64,000 bases of DNA. Origin: Achromobacter deleyi. GTDB taxonomy: Bacteria > Pseudomonadota > Gammaproteobacteria > Burkholderiales > Burkholderiaceae_B. Location: contig NZ_CP065997.1 of NCBI RefSeq assembly GCF_016127315.1, positions 4,588,001 to 4,652,000 of the forward strand, written 5' to 3'. Within the stretch, counting starts at the first letter, position 1, and every line of letters begins with the position of its first letter. The notes under the pieces were generated by a model. It was not told where the DNA came from. It did not search any database and worked only from the letters and a program-made list of their open reading frames with translations. Shown here one piece after another: positions 51,639 through 60,646 of the stretch. A program made the position numbers and the translations under genes.

Positions 51639-54600
51639 GTAATGCGTTCACCAGGCTTTCCCAGGATAAGTTGAACGCGGCGGTCGCTTGTCTACTGTGC
51701 CCCCGTATCGAAGCGATCCTGGGTGACCGTGGCCCAGGCCACTGCATGCGGGTCACCGATCTCGATGACGAGGTAATGGAGTCGGTCTGCAAGAAACTAC
51801 GTCGGACCCGGCCCGACGGAAACATCTTTATCCTCGGCAGCCATGATCAGGAGGGCCAGCCCTTCCGAGTCACTTCCACCAAACTGGTGGAGTTGCGCAA
51901 CCCGGACGCGAACGGCGACCTGCGTCAGCCTTTGCTGGTCTTCATACCGACTTCGCTTCGCACCAGCGCCGAGGACTCGTTCGGTGTGGCGACCTTCGAG
52001 GAGCTGACCTTCGCCGGTATCTACGAGGACCTTATCGACTCGCTGCTTGATCGGCTCCCGACAACACTGGTTCGCCATGCTCGCGATCTTTTGGGCATCC
52101 TCACCGAGGAGGAGTGGTTGTTTGCTGACCATGTTTCGCGCGTGCGGTACCTGCTCACTGCGCTCGAAAACGGGATTGATGGAGAAACCCTCGGGGCCAG
52201 CCTGTATGAATTGACGTTGATTCCAGACTTTAAGCTCTTTGCCGATCCCGGCCTGGTCAATGGCAAGATTCGCCGTAACCTCGGCAGCGTCCGCAGTCTG
52301 ATGGCCTCGCACAAGTCGGTTCGTGGTCGTATCGCCCATCTGGGACTCAGCGACAAGGCATTGGAGTCGCGACTATTCACCTATTTTGAAAAATACGATG
52401 TCCAGGAGCCCGAATCCTGGACGCCGCCCATCGCGACCGACAAGAGCTGGTGGAGCATTTCTTTCGACAAATGGACGTTCCAGGAAGAGCTTTCGCTGGA
52501 CAAGGTCCTGCTGACAGTGCTGGAGACCGACTTGCCGGTCGTTCAGGAGGATGAGACTGACGACCAACTCTCCGGCCTCATCGGGCAACAGGTTCTGGTG
52601 CCGAACGACCGCCGCAAAATGAACGTGGCGTTCGAGGTTAGCCCTCACCCTGGCAAGGTCAGCGGGCTTGATCATTTTACGGTTCAGATCATTTCGCAGA
52701 ATGACGGCCCGGTAGGGAAATCTAAAAAAGTCAAGGCGTGGACGCCGAACCGCCTGCAATGCACGACCAACTTGGCCAAGCTCAATAAGATCGAATTCGA
52801 AGAAGGATGGCATTTCATCCGTGTAATGCCTTGGACGGCCGATGGCGATCCGATTCCGCTGGAAGCGGATTCCGCCTCGGAGGGTGCAAGACGTTCCTAC
52901 GAGAGCGAACCTTTCTACGTCCTGCCCGGTGGCAACATCGAGGAAGAACCACCCCAACGCGCCATACCCATTGAGCAGAGCCTGGAGCATGCGCGTTTCC
53001 GGCTGCAACTGACTGCCCTGGGCGATGAACGCGATCCCGATGATATCGCCATCAGTGGTGTCGCCTGGGCCGAGGGCGGTCGTTCCAAGAAGACCTCTCG
53101 CCAGGAAACGCTACACGCAAAATTCGGTCGTGAGGGCGCGGTTCAGATCCCGCTTTCGCGTATGCTCAAAACCATCGAGCAGCGCATCTTGGCAGAGCCT
53201 AAGCACCCGTCAGGCTGGCGAATGCAGATCAATCTGGATACCGCCGAGCCGCCTTCCGAGGTTGGACTCACGCTGCCATCTTCCGCCGGGATGGCTTCCT
53301 TCCTAGCTGCCCGCGAAGAGTTTTTTGCAGCAGTACGCAAAGGCACTGCCGAGCTGATCATGCAGGGGCTTTCGTTCCGCGACTCGGAAAGAGAATGCCT
53401 CGCGTATGCTGAAAGCTACCTTGACTTGGTCAGGAGCCTCATCCGTCAGGCCGAGACGACTTCTGGTGCCGAGCGTCAGCAACACTTGCAAGCGCTCAGA
53501 AATGTGCTGGCCGTCGACTCCATTCATGTCATCTTGACCGACTTCGGTGGAAGGCACCGGGAGGCTGTTTTGGTCTCCCCAACCCATCCGCTCCGTGCCT
53601 TGTGGCTGAGCAGTTGGGTCGCCCTGGGTAAGGATTGGATTGAGAAGATCAAGTCAGGCGGGAAGGATCACATTCCTCACGTCCGTTCCGCGCTGTTGGA
53701 TGGCCTTGTGCCCTCTGCCTACCCGGTCGGTATTCCCGTCGAGGATGGCCGCATCTTCACTCCGGTGGACAACCTGAATGCTTTCTGGGCGCTCTACGCC
53801 CCGACGACCGAGGAAAATTCCCGTGGTCTGATGGCGGAAATCTGTTCGGCTCTTGGCTTGGCCGAGCCCTCTGCGGCGGGAACAGATATTTCCGGACAGG
53901 TCATTGCGGACAAGATCGAGCGCTATCTCTCTCAGCATCCCTATGTTCGAGAGTTATCACTGAACATCTTCAACCCTGGGGCCGGATCGGTGATTGCGGA
54001 GGCTCTGCTATCGCTCCAGCAGAAGCGTGAGCATGCCGATTTGCGCTATGACGTGCGGCTCTTTAACACCGATCCTGACTCACCTGTTTTGGGCGAGGCC
54101 CTTGAGTCGATGGTCCGTCCCGGAGCCACGGTAAACGAGGCCGCCGACGCATTTGCGACCTCAACGGGTAGCCATCTGTTCTCCAAGCTGAACTTGGCCA
54201 AGCACCCACTGAACGAATTTCATGCAAATTCCAAGGAGTTCCCGGCGCACATCAGCGTTCTTCTGGATGTTTTTCCCGCCGAGGAGCTTTCCATTGCAGA
54301 GAAACCGATGGGAGTGACCCCGCTGCATGGGCTGATACAGGACTTCGACACTGAGTTCGTTGATGACGATTCGGGGACCTTCTGGAACAAGCGGCCGATT
54401 GTCGGGCGCTCCCTCGGCGCGGACAACCATACGGCGTGCTTCGATTTGCTGTCGTCCCTGAGCCGACACGTCTGTTTTGCTACCTCAGCGGTTGCTGCTT
54501 CTGGTGCCAGCTTCAAAGCTGTGCCTGTGGTGACCCTTGGCCTCGATGTGGCCCAACGAGAACTGATCTACGAGGTTCACCAGGTCAGCGATTGGGTGTT

Positions 54601-57106
54601 CACCATCGACCGAAATATGGGGATTGAGTTCTTCGACCATGGCGGCCGGAAGAACAGACCGGACTATCTGATTGACTATGTGCCGGGAGCCAGCTCCCAG
54701 GCGACACATAACCTGATCATCTCGTCGCGCTCGAACGATGAACTGGAGGCGATGCTGAAGCCGGTGCTGCTTGAGCATGGCTTGTCCGCCGACGGCGAGC
54801 AGTCGGTTCAGATCCTGGCAAATCTGCGGTCGCTGTCCGGTCAGCTTGCCCTGAAGCTGATTTCTGCTCGCACACAACAGGCGGAAGCACTTGGTCTGGC
54901 TTTGGCTCGGCTCTACCTCGAATATCAGGGCGCATTGAGCAATCAGGTCATTGTGCCGTTGGATGCGCACACAGACCTTTACCGCTCAAGCGGTGAGTCA
55001 GATGGTGTCAATGATGCAATCAGCCTACAACGCACCGACTTGGGATTGTTCGACTTGGATTTGAACACCAGAACGATCACTTGCAACCTGGTCGAGGTGA
55101 AATGCTATTCGCAAGTTGGCGACTTTGCGGCCTTCAACCAACTGAAGGAACGGATTTCCGCCCAGATCAATCAGAGCGAGCGCATCCTCCAGCGCCACTT
55201 TGACCCGGCCTTGAAGAAGCCGGATCGGCCGGATAGATTGCTCAAGAGCCGGGAGTTGGCTCAGATCCTTCGTTTCTATCTAGAGCGCTCACTGCGTTAC
55301 GGGATCTTTGATGCGACTGCTGCGCAGGAAGCACGAGGGTTACTTGAGTCCATCGAGCAGGGCTACTCGCTTCAGTTCAGACGCTGCGCCCTGATCTTCG
55401 ACTTCGACAAGACCGGAACCGAGGCCCCTGACAACGAGGTGGGCATTGAATTCCACCGCATCGGCAAGGATCTCATTCACGCCTTACTGCAGAACTGCCG
55501 CAATCCTGTTTCAGTCGAGATTGAGGAAGAACCGACCGCACGCCTTCTTAGCGAGCAGTTCATACCAAACGTGCCGAAACTTGAGACCGCGGCCTTTATC
55601 GCACCCAAGAGAGCACGGTCAACGTCCTGGACGATGGATGAGCTCTGGGACGATGATCCGGAGGTACCAATCACCGCGCCAGCACTCGCGGCCGCAGAGG
55701 ATGCACCTGCGCCTGCTCATCAAGAGGCAGAAGAACAGGTGAGCGCTGTCGAGCCAACCTCACCGCCTTCTATCGCTTCGGAAGTAGACAGCGAGGACGA
55801 ACAACCTGCCGTGGCTGCGGTACCGGAAGCACATGCTGAACCAGAGCCTGAAGGACACCCGGCGTCTGAGCCTGTGCCTCAAGCAGAGGCCAGCTATGAC
55901 ATCATGCTCGGCGTCAATGGCGGCTCGCCTCAGTACGGACTACTCGGAGAGGTCTCCGGTAGAAAAGTCGCGCTAGATCTCAACCACACCCACACGATCA
56001 GTCTCTTTGGGGTTCAAGGCGGCGGCAAGAGCTACACCCTTGGAACGGTAATCGAGATGGCCTCTATGCCGTTCCAGCATATCAACGTGCTGCCAAGCCC
56101 GCTTGCCACGGTTATCTTCCATTACAGCCCGACGCAGGATTATGCGCCGGAGTTCACCTCGATGATCAATGCCAACTCGGTGGAAGAGGAGATTCACGTC
56201 CTTCGCGAACGTTACAAGGCCAACCCAGAAGCGCTTAAGGATGTGCTGATTCTTACCCCTGCGAACAAGGTGGATGATCGCCGGGCCGAGTACCCGGATA
56301 TCGAGGTTAAGCCGATTGCTTTCTCTGCCTCCGAGCTTAAGGCCGCCCACTGGAAATTCCTGATGGGCGCGATTGGCAGTCAGAGCATGTACATGCGCCA
56401 AATCAATCTAATCATGAGGGGACTGCGCGACAACCTGACCTTGGACGCCCTACGAGCAGGCATTGATAACTCTGGCCTGTCCGATCACCTGAAAGAGCTG
56501 GCCCAGACGCGCCTGCTGTTCGCTAGTGAATACATTGAGGATAACCAACGGCTTCAAGACCTCATCCGTCCGGGCCGCTTGATCATCGTGGATCTGCGTG
56601 ACGAGTACATCGAAAAGGACGAGGCGCTCGGTCTGTTCGTTGTGATGTTGCAGATTTTCTCGGAAGCGACTTACCAAGGAGGCGCTTTTAACAAGCTCGT
56701 GGTCTTCGATGAAGCTCACAAATACATCGAGAACGATGACCTAGTTTCCGGCTTAGTAGAAGTCGTCCGTGAGATGCGACATAAAGGGACCAGCATCATG
56801 GTTGCCTCTCAGGACCCACCATCGGTACCTGTCTCCTTGATCGAGCTGTCATCACAGATCATCTTGCACAAATTCAACTCGCCTGCTTGGTTGAAGCATA
56901 TTCAGAAAGCAAATGCCGCCCTCGGTGAGTTGACTTCTGACAAGATGAGTCATCTTGTCAGCGGTGAAGCTTATGTGTGGTCTAGTAAGGCTTCTGACGA
57001 CTCCTTCACCAGGGGGGCGGTGAAAATTAAGTGCCGTCCTCGCATCACACAACATGGTGGCGGCACTAAGACCGCCGTGGGGCGGCCGCCGAAGCAAGCG
57101 CGTTAG
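51635..57106 (+). CDS. mad8: Giant ATPase with PD-(D/E)XK-like motif and HerA/FtsK-type C-terminus (MAD8-like)
   Basis: 1823 residues. The N-terminal 1100 residues are not recognised. At 1140-1156, DLDLNTRTITCNLVEVKCY gives Asp1140 followed by Glu1154-Val-Lys1156, a nuclease-type D...ExK pattern. A Pro/Glu/Ala-rich linker covers about 1350-1430. The C-terminal ATPase has Walker A SLFGVQGGGKSYTLG (Lys1465), Walker B LVVFDEAHKY (Asp1692-Glu1693) and IMVASQDPPSVPVSL, as in HerA/DndH-like translocases. It is probably the effector that pumps and cuts non-self DNA; this is inferred. It closes the operon and overlaps mad7 by 4 bp. Confidence 0.85.
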   Translation: MSNAFTRLSQDKLNAAVACLLCPRIEAILGDRGPGHCMRVTDLDDEVMESVCKKLRRTRPDGNIFILGSHDQEGQPFRVTSTKLVELRNPDANGDLRQPLLVFIPTSLRTSAEDSFGVATFEELTFAGIYEDLIDSLLDRLPTTLVRHARDLLGILTEEEWLFADHVSRVRYLLTALENGIDGETLGASLYELTLIPDFKLFADPGLVNGKIRRNLGSVRSLMASHKSVRGRIAHLGLSDKALESRLFTYFEKYDVQEPESWTPPIATDKSWWSISFDKWTFQEELSLDKVLLTVLETDLPVVQEDETDDQLSGLIGQQVLVPNDRRKMNVAFEVSPHPGKVSGLDHFTVQIISQNDGPVGKSKKVKAWTPNRLQCTTNLAKLNKIEFEEGWHFIRVMPWTADGDPIPLEADSASEGARRSYESEPFYVLPGGNIEEEPPQRAIPIEQSLEHARFRLQLTALGDERDPDDIAISGVAWAEGGRSKKTSRQETLHAKFGREGAVQIPLSRMLKTIEQRILAEPKHPSGWRMQINLDTAEPPSEVGLTLPSSAGMASFLAAREEFFAAVRKGTAELIMQGLSFRDSERECLAYAESYLDLVRSLIRQAETTSGAERQQHLQALRNVLAVDSIHVILTDFGGRHREAVLVSPTHPLRALWLSSWVALGKDWIEKIKSGGKDHIPHVRSALLDGLVPSAYPVGIPVEDGRIFTPVDNLNAFWALYAPTTEENSRGLMAEICSALGLAEPSAAGTDISGQVIADKIERYLSQHPYVRELSLNIFNPGAGSVIAEALLSLQQKREHADLRYDVRLFNTDPDSPVLGEALESMVRPGATVNEAADAFATSTGSHLFSKLNLAKHPLNEFHANSKEFPAHISVLLDVFPAEELSIAEKPMGVTPLHGLIQDFDTEFVDDDSGTFWNKRPIVGRSLGADNHTACFDLLSSLSRHVCFATSAVAASGASFKAVPVVTLGLDVAQRELIYEVHQVSDWVFTIDRNMGIEFFDHGGRKNRPDYLIDYVPGASSQATHNLIISSRSNDELEAMLKPVLLEHGLSADGEQSVQILANLRSLSGQLALKLISARTQQAEALGLALARLYLEYQGALSNQVIVPLDAHTDLYRSSGESDGVNDAISLQRTDLGLFDLDLNTRTITCNLVEVKCYSQVGDFAAFNQLKERISAQINQSERILQRHFDPALKKPDRPDRLLKSRELAQILRFYLERSLRYGIFDATAAQEARGLLESIEQGYSLQFRRCALIFDFDKTGTEAPDNEVGIEFHRIGKDLIHALLQNCRNPVSVEIEEEPTARLLSEQFIPNVPKLETAAFIAPKRARSTSWTMDELWDDDPEVPITAPALAAAEDAPAPAHQEAEEQVSAVEPTSPPSIASEVDSEDEQPAVAAVPEAHAEPEPEGHPASEPVPQAEASYDIMLGVNGGSPQYGLLGEVSGRKVALDLNHTHTISLFGVQGGGKSYTLGTVIEMASMPFQHINVLPSPLATVIFHYSPTQDYAPEFTSMINANSVEEEIHVLRERYKANPEALKDVLILTPANKVDDRRAEYPDIEVKPIAFSASELKAAHWKFLMGAIGSQSMYMRQINLIMRGLRDNLTLDALRAGIDNSGLSDHLKELAQTRLLFASEYIEDNQRLQDLIRPGRLIIVDLRDEYIEKDEALGLFVVMLQIFSEATYQGGAFNKLVVFDEAHKYIENDDLVSGLVEVVREMRHKGTSIMVASQDPPSVPVSLIELSSQIILHKFNSPAWLKHIQKANAALGELTSDKMSHLVSGEAYVWSSKASDDSFTRGAVKIKCRPRITQHGGGTKTAVGRPPKQAR

Positions 57107-57472
57107 CGTCCCGTCAGCGGCTTTGAACGGCTCATGCTAGGAATGCCGTCGGCTTGTTGAATGATTATTTTTAGCGGTCCATGTGGGCATTCGGCCGCGA
57201 GAGATGTTCTCACGTGAGCCAAGCCGCGCTAAGATGTAATCCGATTGACAATGAAGTCGAAAACGTCGCTTCCTCGAGAATCGCCCCATGTCCCGCGCCA
57301 GCAAAAGATGTGGGCCTCTGACGGTAAAAGCGACGGTGAGTACTCATGTCAATTGCAGTCAATCCCTTTAACCATACGGGTTTGAGAGCCCCGTTGATGA
57401 TCGAGTGGGCGGACGGGTTACAGCGTAGCTGAGCGAACTTTATCGTGGTTAGCGGCGCCACTCTGAATCAGC
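57107..57472. other. Probable right end (attR region) of the ICE; no gene
   Basis: 366 bp between the stop of mad8 and the 3' end of the convergent helicase gene. It holds a fourth TGACGGTAA (57319-57327) within the 14-mer CTGACGGTAAAAGC shared with the left end, a related CGACGGTGA just after it, and GATGATCGAGTGGG (57396-57409) resembling the guaA 3' end. No promoter-like or terminator-like hairpin with a T run is obvious, though both flanking genes end here. Confidence 0.5.
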
Positions 57473-60400
57473 TCACACGCTATTTTTGTTTGATTCGAGA
57501 TCAGCGCTGAAGGTGTTTGAGGGCTCGAGCTGAATTTGGAGATCCTCAAGAGCTGTAATGTCTGAGCCATCCACCATGAGCGTATGAAGGTATTCCAATA
57601 ACTCGTCTTGTCTCGGCTGTCCGAATGCAAGTCGATATATAGCTAGACTACGTTTAAGCCACGCGAGTCGCGTGATTTCCCGACTGAACGGCAGCATCGG
57701 CACGCGCCGCTCGACGCGCACGGAACCTTCGTAGATCCAATAGGGGATGAGATCGGTGTCCACTGCCGCCTCAGACCGCGCGTGCTCGAACATCAGCTTC
57801 CACGGATCGTCAGGAGCCTGCCCGCGGCCCCTGACGACCGCGGCCTGACGCTCGGCTAGGTTGAGGCGCACGGCATGGCCCTTGAAGCGGTGGACGCGGC
57901 CTTCGCGCTGCTCGAGGTCCACCGGGTTGCTCGGCAAGTTCCAGTGATAGACGCGATAGCAATAGGGATGAAAGTCCAGCCCTTCCTGGCCGACTGACGT
58001 GGTGGCGAGAACGAACGGCCGGAACGGTGAGTTGAAGGCGTCGCGCACGCCTCCGAGCCGCGCGACGGCGCCGTCTTCGTCCTTGTAGTCGGCGAGCCGC
58101 ATGGCGAAGCGTCCGCGCATCTGGAACTTGCTGATGGCGAGGGACTCTCCATCGACCTGTACGTCATCGACGTCGATCTGCGACGGGCGGATGGCCAGGG
58201 CCTGAGCCATGGTGTGGGCAACACCGATTGCGCGATCCTCGGCTGGGCGGGCCCCGAGACCTTCGGCATCGACGAGGTAATGTGCGTATTCGTCCAGGAC
58301 GGCCTGTAGGTTGTGCTGGGCGCAATAGGCCAGCACGCGGCGCCAGTAGTGATCGTCGGTATCCCGTCGCAGCAAGGCGACCGCGTCATGCTGATTGAAC
58401 AGCGCCCGGAACGACCAGGCGACTTCAGCCGCTGCGCTTAGCAAGCGCGGGTCATCCCACGCCAGCTCGGGCGCGATCCGCTTGAGGGCACGAAGAGCGC
58501 AGACGGCCGGACTGCCGAGCGCGACGTCAACCAGTAGATCCGAAAGATCGTCGGACGGAGCGCCGATGTCGCGAGTCTTCACCGCTGTCGCTAGTTCGGC
58601 GACATGATCGTGGAAGGCGTCTTCGCTCGCCAAGGCGCGCATGCCGTGCGGCGTTTCTAGCCAGGCGCGGGATCGCGCGCCCAGCAGGTCATCGATCACG
58701 GCTGGGGCGGCCCACTCGGCGCTGTGCGCGTCCTGATGCGATACCGCGCTTTCCTTCAAAGCACCGAGGGCGGGCTTGAGGCGGTCGCCCACAGCGGAGC
58801 GCATTCCCTCCAGCGACAGGGCGGCCCTCGTTCCGCTGAACACCGCCAGCGGATCGGCCAGCTCGGCGAGCGCCGGCGAGGGATAGATCAGCAGCAGCGC
58901 GCGCAGACCCGCGAGCCGGCCGTGATCCTGCCGAAACTGCAAGGGACGCAAGCGATGCTGCTCGAAATAGCGCCGGCCGGATTCGCCGACGCCCATGCGC
59001 CGTTCGGCTTCGTAGGACAGCAGGGCTGCGATCGCATCGGGCACCATGGACCAGGACGAAAATATCAGCGCCTTGGTCAGCGGGGCCTTGGCTCGCGCCT
59101 CGCCGTAATAGGGCATGGCGGCGGGTATCCAAAGGTTCTGTTCCAGATGCTGGCCGAAGATGTCGTCCATGATCGCGCGCATGCGACCGTTGGCCGGGTC
59201 CAGCGGCGCATAGGCGTCGATGGCGTCGTGATCGAGCATGGCCGGTCGAGCCGCCTGGATTGCGGTGCGGAGCACGGCCGAAGGCGCGTCGATCTGGTCT
59301 TCCAGTAGCCGCTTCAGGCTGTAGTGGCGCATGAAGTTGAGCAGATAGGGCGAAGACTTCCAGTATTCGATGATCTCCGGTGCATCGAGCGTGCGCGCCA
59401 CCTGAGAAACGGCGGATGCCTGCGCGAGGTCGGTGGGCGCGATCGAGACCGCAATGGGAGGCTCGCTCATCATAGAGTCGCGCTCGACCGTGGATGCGAC
59501 CCGCTCGGTTCGGGCGATCACACGACGCAGGCGCCGTTCGATGGTCTGGCGGGTCTCGACCGCTGAGGCATGTGACTGTGGGAGGGCATGTAAGAGGCCG
59601 CGGAAGGCGCGCATTTCACGCGCCAGCGTGGCTGCCACCTCCGGCCCCTTTTCCCGGCCGTAGAGGAAACTCAGGGTCTCAAGGAAGTCCTGATAGTGGT
59701 CGCCTTCGTCGGGCTCGTCGCCGGCGAGCGTGAGCATCCGGTAGGGTGTGGCGGAGAGCAGCAAGGTGCGGGCGCCATGCCCGTCGCCTCCCGAGTAGTC
59801 GAACAGTTCGCGCGCGAGGATCGCCGCGTCGCTGTCGCCATGCAGCAAATCCCGAAACCGCTGGAACTCGTCCATGATGATGAGGTCGGGTTTCAGCGCA
59901 TCCACGCAGGCGTGGGACAGCTTGGCGCGGAGCCGGGCGACCAGGCTGTTGCGGGGCTGTGTCATTTCTGCGGGATAGGTGTCCCGGCGGCGCGGGAAGA
60001 GTTCGCAAATCCGTTCGAGTTCCTCGAACAGGTCGCGATCCGCCTGCACTTCGCGGCGGAAACGCTCGAGGATGCGCTTGTCGACGCCTTCGAGGGTGAG
60101 GTTGTCCACAGCGCGGTTCCAACCCTCGACGCCGGCCGTGACCTGCAACAGGTTGTGCAGGCCGCGCGGGCGCGTAACGAGGTCGCGCAGGAGATGGAAC
60201 AGCAAGGCGCGTTCCTGCGTCACACCCGTCGCGGAGCGCAGATCGAAGGTTGTGCCCGGCGTCAGGCTGATGAAGTTCACCCTGTTGGCGTCGAGGCCCG
60301 CCTGGTCGCGCAGTTGCAGGGGAACGAGCGTCATGCGGGTCGGCAGGGCCAGCTCGCGCCGCCCGAGGACGTTCAGCCGGTTGAGGTTCTGGGCGGCGAT

Positions 60401-60646
60401 CGCCTGGTTCGAGCAGATGTAGAGGATGTCGATCCGCTTGGTGTTGTCCCACAGGTGTTCGATCATGCGGGCGATGACCCCCCGCGCCACCATCGTCTTG
60501 CCGAGGCCGACTTCGTCGGCGACCAGGAACTGGCGGACAGGATCGTCCTGGCCGTAGAGCCGATCAAAGACGTAGTCGACGGTGCGCCGCTGAAAGACTT
60601 TGAGGGGAGCGAGCGCCACGTCGGCGCGAAACCGTTCATTCGGCAT
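57473..60646 (-). CDS. Large SF2 (SNF2-like) DEAD/DEAH-type helicase
   Basis: 1057 residues from the ATG at 60646, overlapping the PLD gene by 11 bp; starts at 60655 and 60673 are possible. Motif I is FLVADEVGLGKTMVARGV (Lys50), motif II LIIMDEFQRF (Asp259, DEFQ box) and motif III LLLSATPYRM. The second RecA domain has KALIFSSWSM, then TSVGQEGLDFHPYCYRVYHW and VDLEQREGRVHRFKG for motifs V and VI. A long insertion (about 540-830) separates the lobes. Similar helicases occur with PLD proteins in DISARM-like and other phage-defence loci. It is last in the leftward operon. Confidence 0.85.
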   Translation of the reverse strand: MPNERFRADVALAPLKVFQRRTVDYVFDRLYGQDDPVRQFLVADEVGLGKTMVARGVIARMIEHLWDNTKRIDILYICSNQAIAAQNLNRLNVLGRRELALPTRMTLVPLQLRDQAGLDANRVNFISLTPGTTFDLRSATGVTQERALLFHLLRDLVTRPRGLHNLLQVTAGVEGWNRAVDNLTLEGVDKRILERFRREVQADRDLFEELERICELFPRRRDTYPAEMTQPRNSLVARLRAKLSHACVDALKPDLIIMDEFQRFRDLLHGDSDAAILARELFDYSGGDGHGARTLLLSATPYRMLTLAGDEPDEGDHYQDFLETLSFLYGREKGPEVAATLAREMRAFRGLLHALPQSHASAVETRQTIERRLRRVIARTERVASTVERDSMMSEPPIAVSIAPTDLAQASAVSQVARTLDAPEIIEYWKSSPYLLNFMRHYSLKRLLEDQIDAPSAVLRTAIQAARPAMLDHDAIDAYAPLDPANGRMRAIMDDIFGQHLEQNLWIPAAMPYYGEARAKAPLTKALIFSSWSMVPDAIAALLSYEAERRMGVGESGRRYFEQHRLRPLQFRQDHGRLAGLRALLLIYPSPALAELADPLAVFSGTRAALSLEGMRSAVGDRLKPALGALKESAVSHQDAHSAEWAAPAVIDDLLGARSRAWLETPHGMRALASEDAFHDHVAELATAVKTRDIGAPSDDLSDLLVDVALGSPAVCALRALKRIAPELAWDDPRLLSAAAEVAWSFRALFNQHDAVALLRRDTDDHYWRRVLAYCAQHNLQAVLDEYAHYLVDAEGLGARPAEDRAIGVAHTMAQALAIRPSQIDVDDVQVDGESLAISKFQMRGRFAMRLADYKDEDGAVARLGGVRDAFNSPFRPFVLATTSVGQEGLDFHPYCYRVYHWNLPSNPVDLEQREGRVHRFKGHAVRLNLAERQAAVVRGRGQAPDDPWKLMFEHARSEAAVDTDLIPYWIYEGSVRVERRVPMLPFSREITRLAWLKRSLAIYRLAFGQPRQDELLEYLHTLMVDGSDITALEDLQIQLEPSNTFSADLESNKNSV

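Larger units (their letters stand above)
9143..57409 (+). mobile_element. Tn4371-like integrative and conjugative element inserted at the 3' end of guaA (predicted extent)
   Basis: The segment contains an integrase next to guaA; replication and partition genes (repA with iterons, parA); a relaxase; traF, traG and a full trbBCDEJLFGI mating-pair set in Tn4371-family order. Cargo is AbiE, TetR/SDR/GST and the MADS operon. Ends are proposed from a similar 14-base sequence at both sides: GACGATTGAGTGGG at 9143 and GATGATCGAGTGGG at 57396, two transitions apart. They are supported by the shared 14-mer CTGACGGTAAAAGC at 9423 and 57318. The backbone call is strong; the exact right boundary is inference. 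Confidence 0.75.

Noticed and set aside
39729..57106. BREX or DISARM system
   Set aside because: No PglZ, BrxC, BrxL or Lon-like gene (BREX) and no DrmA/DrmB/PLD set (DISARM) is in the operon.
57210..57461. 83-codon minus-strand frame in the gap after mad8
   Set aside because: It lacks a ribosome site and domain features and overlaps the attachment-like repeats.
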